A DNA stretch of 64,000 bases from Actinacidiphila cocklensis. GTDB taxonomy: Bacteria > Actinomycetota > Actinomycetes > Streptomycetales > Streptomycetaceae. The notes under the pieces are model-generated. The model made no database searches. It was not told the DNA's origin and saw only the letters and a list, made by a program, of their open reading frames with translations. Of the stretch, positions 60,401 through 64,000 are shown one piece after another. Each line of letters starts with the position of its first letter. Positions within the stretch are counted from its first letter, which is position 1. The stretch lies in the NCBI RefSeq assembly GCF_907177275.1, contig NZ_CAJSLV010000066.1, positions 28,891-92,890 of the forward strand, given 5' to 3'. A program made the position numbers and the translations under genes.

Positions 60401-60463
60401 CACACGGTGGCGGCCCGTTCCAGGACCCGTCCCTACTGGGACTTCGAACCGTTCGCCTCCTGA
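57458..60463 (+). CDS. fxsT: FxSxx-COOH system TIR-like/NB-ARC/TPR protein (FxsT)
   Basis: A 1001-residue STAND-type NTPase. Residues 12-130 form a TIR-like domain (PVTISFAGYNRAWASWIASR, GRVLIVLSEWYFRLG, YEEWNAALRR, with a candidate catalytic Glu in YEEW). An NB-ARC module follows at about 180-560: NTRFTGREELLGEMHQQF, Walker A LFGLSGVGKTHIA (near residue 210), Walker B WLVILDGADQP and an MHR-type MHRLVYQAV. From 600 to the end are TPR repeats (ADLRNLGRYTEALDLSAAVR, ITYRLL-type units, and AYAFAHDLRLVGRYDQATSV-like segments). The tail is RPYWDFEPFAS. This matches the tetratricopeptide protein named in FxSxx-COOH systems. TIR plus STAND suggests a sensor-effector. ATG 57458 has GAGGGAGA upstream. 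Confidence 0.92.
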   Translation: MAGGRSTAAAIARGPVTISFAGYNRAWASWIASRLERHGVQAVLQRLDVTPETRIDDALEDLLLSEGRVLIVLSEWYFRLGPRTYEEWNAALRRIVPPHSERFAAVSVTPAALPSAVASLAATDLWGLGAAEAERRLLTRLGISHSRGSSGDTLGGAGGPRFPLEQPAVWGGMPRRNTRFTGREELLGEMHQQFQQAEPGAGVVTLFGLSGVGKTHIATEYVYRFGPEYDVVWWVRAAERGTLREKLAGLAPALGLVTGREYGERLRTVRDALRRGEPYGRWLVILDGADQPDDIHDLVPNGPGHVLITSQNRDWGEHNSVLIEVPVYDRVESVAFVRRRAPRLDEADADKLAEALGDLALALDQNAGALNDSNTPVDEYIELLRHGADIEPGLKVAADFQMTYYTAFSILLNRLREDKPEAVDLLRLCVFFAPGPIPVRLLRDLPIRDVPEQLGGLMGDPLLWNSAISKLAQWSVIQSDPQETTAEESVGSTEVVQMHRLVYQAVRADMPEEDLNTYSRVVRKILAAADPGRPTDTRLWPRYAEIVPHLASSGALESTNPEIQVMVLNCLRYLYLSGEYRAGLRVAEIATENWPHLLDAGHPRLWDLLHHHANLMRATGDYEATEALDRGAYEQLLADRGDRDLLVMRAGGNLAADLRNLGRYTEALDLSAAVRDGYAALVGIQDSRTLSAQNNIAVTYRLLGRYQEAMELDQNTLEARRELLRDRHNWTLSSEYAFAHDLRLVGRYDQATSVQERNCEVHRTVLGADNPQTLLAEHNLALCYHRGGDRPRAANLQARLLERCQRVLGDLDPLTVRVATTFSSFEREHGDLDRARELSEFALREYRRQLGQDHPYAAGVLGNHGLVLRAAGERQQSQIEIEGALVAMTRAVGAEHPWTLGCALNATGARNFSGDPESAAELSRQTAELAAATLGKKHPLTLSCQTALATDLRNLRRRPEADKIEEEALAALAGTLGPQHPHTVAARSRTRPYWDFEPFAS

Positions 60464-60471
60464 CCGCCCGG

Positions 60472-60530
60472 ACCGCGAAACGGCGGGTGGCCCGTACCTC
60501 ACTGGTACGGGCCACCCGCCGTTTCGCGGT
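60472..60530. terminator. perfect 27-bp bidirectional terminator
   Basis: Arms 60472-60498 and 60504-60530 (ACCGCGAAACGGCGGGTGGC opening the first) are fully complementary with a 5-nt loop TCACT. It separates the fxsT stop (60463) from the kgd stop (60542) and is the strongest hairpin seen in the window. Confidence 0.92.
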
Positions 60531-60541
60531 GGGGCAGGCCG

Positions 60542-64000
<3,459 letters not shown>

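Overview
The window is high-GC (roughly 70% or more) actinomycete chromosome. The gene set is typical of Streptomyces or a close relative in the Streptomycetaceae: sigR-rsrA, the das chitobiose locus with its DasR operators, wblE, sigH, Ni-type superoxide dismutase and a Kgd-type 2-oxoglutarate enzyme. From memory, the order resembles the stretch of the Streptomyces coelicolor core chromosome between aroA and kgd. No search was run. No tRNA, rRNA, CRISPR array or intact insertion sequence was seen.

Left part (1-14.0 kb): the 5' end of aroA, reading off the window and with an apparent frameshift in a G tract; an M50-like membrane peptidase; an SRAP-type DNA-protein crosslink protein and a small hydrolase; sigR-rsrA behind a textbook SigR promoter; an HD-GYP protein; a TPR protein; peptide deformylase; class Ia ribonucleotide reductase nrdAB behind a cobalamin riboswitch; a GATase1/AraC regulator; and a solute:sodium symporter with its DUF3311 partner.

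Amino-sugar region (14.0-24.4 kb): dasR, then the divergent dasABC plus a GH3 glucosaminidase; nagB and a divergent SIS-domain sugar isomerase; and a PdtaS-like histidine kinase. Matches to the DasR operator (dre) lie before dasA (two), between nagB and the SIS gene, and before the kinase.

Middle (24.5-40.3 kb): wblE, a diacylglycerol kinase, the sigH stress sigma factor with its RsbW-type anti-sigma factor, a GNAT acetyltransferase, a PLP desulfhydrase/deaminase, a MurR/RpiR regulator, a secreted amidase, MerR-thioredoxin, malic enzyme, a polar amino acid ABC transporter, a CGNR protein, and sodX/sodN. Several genes here look leaderless, with a -10 hexamer 6-7 nt before the start codon.

A decayed tyrosine recombinase (40.35-40.7 kb) marks an old insertion point next to sodN. 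It is followed by a membrane protein and an MFS exporter. A quinone oxidoreductase and a PadR/DUF4097 module with palindromic operators come next.

The most interesting block is 47.9-60.5 kb, all on the + strand and closed on both sides by minus-strand genes. It combines a trypsin-like protease with a long C-terminal region, a MoxR-type AAA+ ATPase and a 1116-residue vWA-like/TPR protein (the composition of a vWA-MoxR-VMAP ternary conflict system) with a complete FxSxx-COOH peptide-modification module: a 56-residue precursor ending FNSSM, an FxsB radical SAM enzyme, an HExxH peptide hydroxylase candidate and a TIR-like/NB-ARC/TPR protein. The precursor start codon overlaps the stop codon of the vWA gene, so the two halves are physically coupled. 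The window ends inside kgd (minus strand), separated from the block by a perfect bidirectional terminator.
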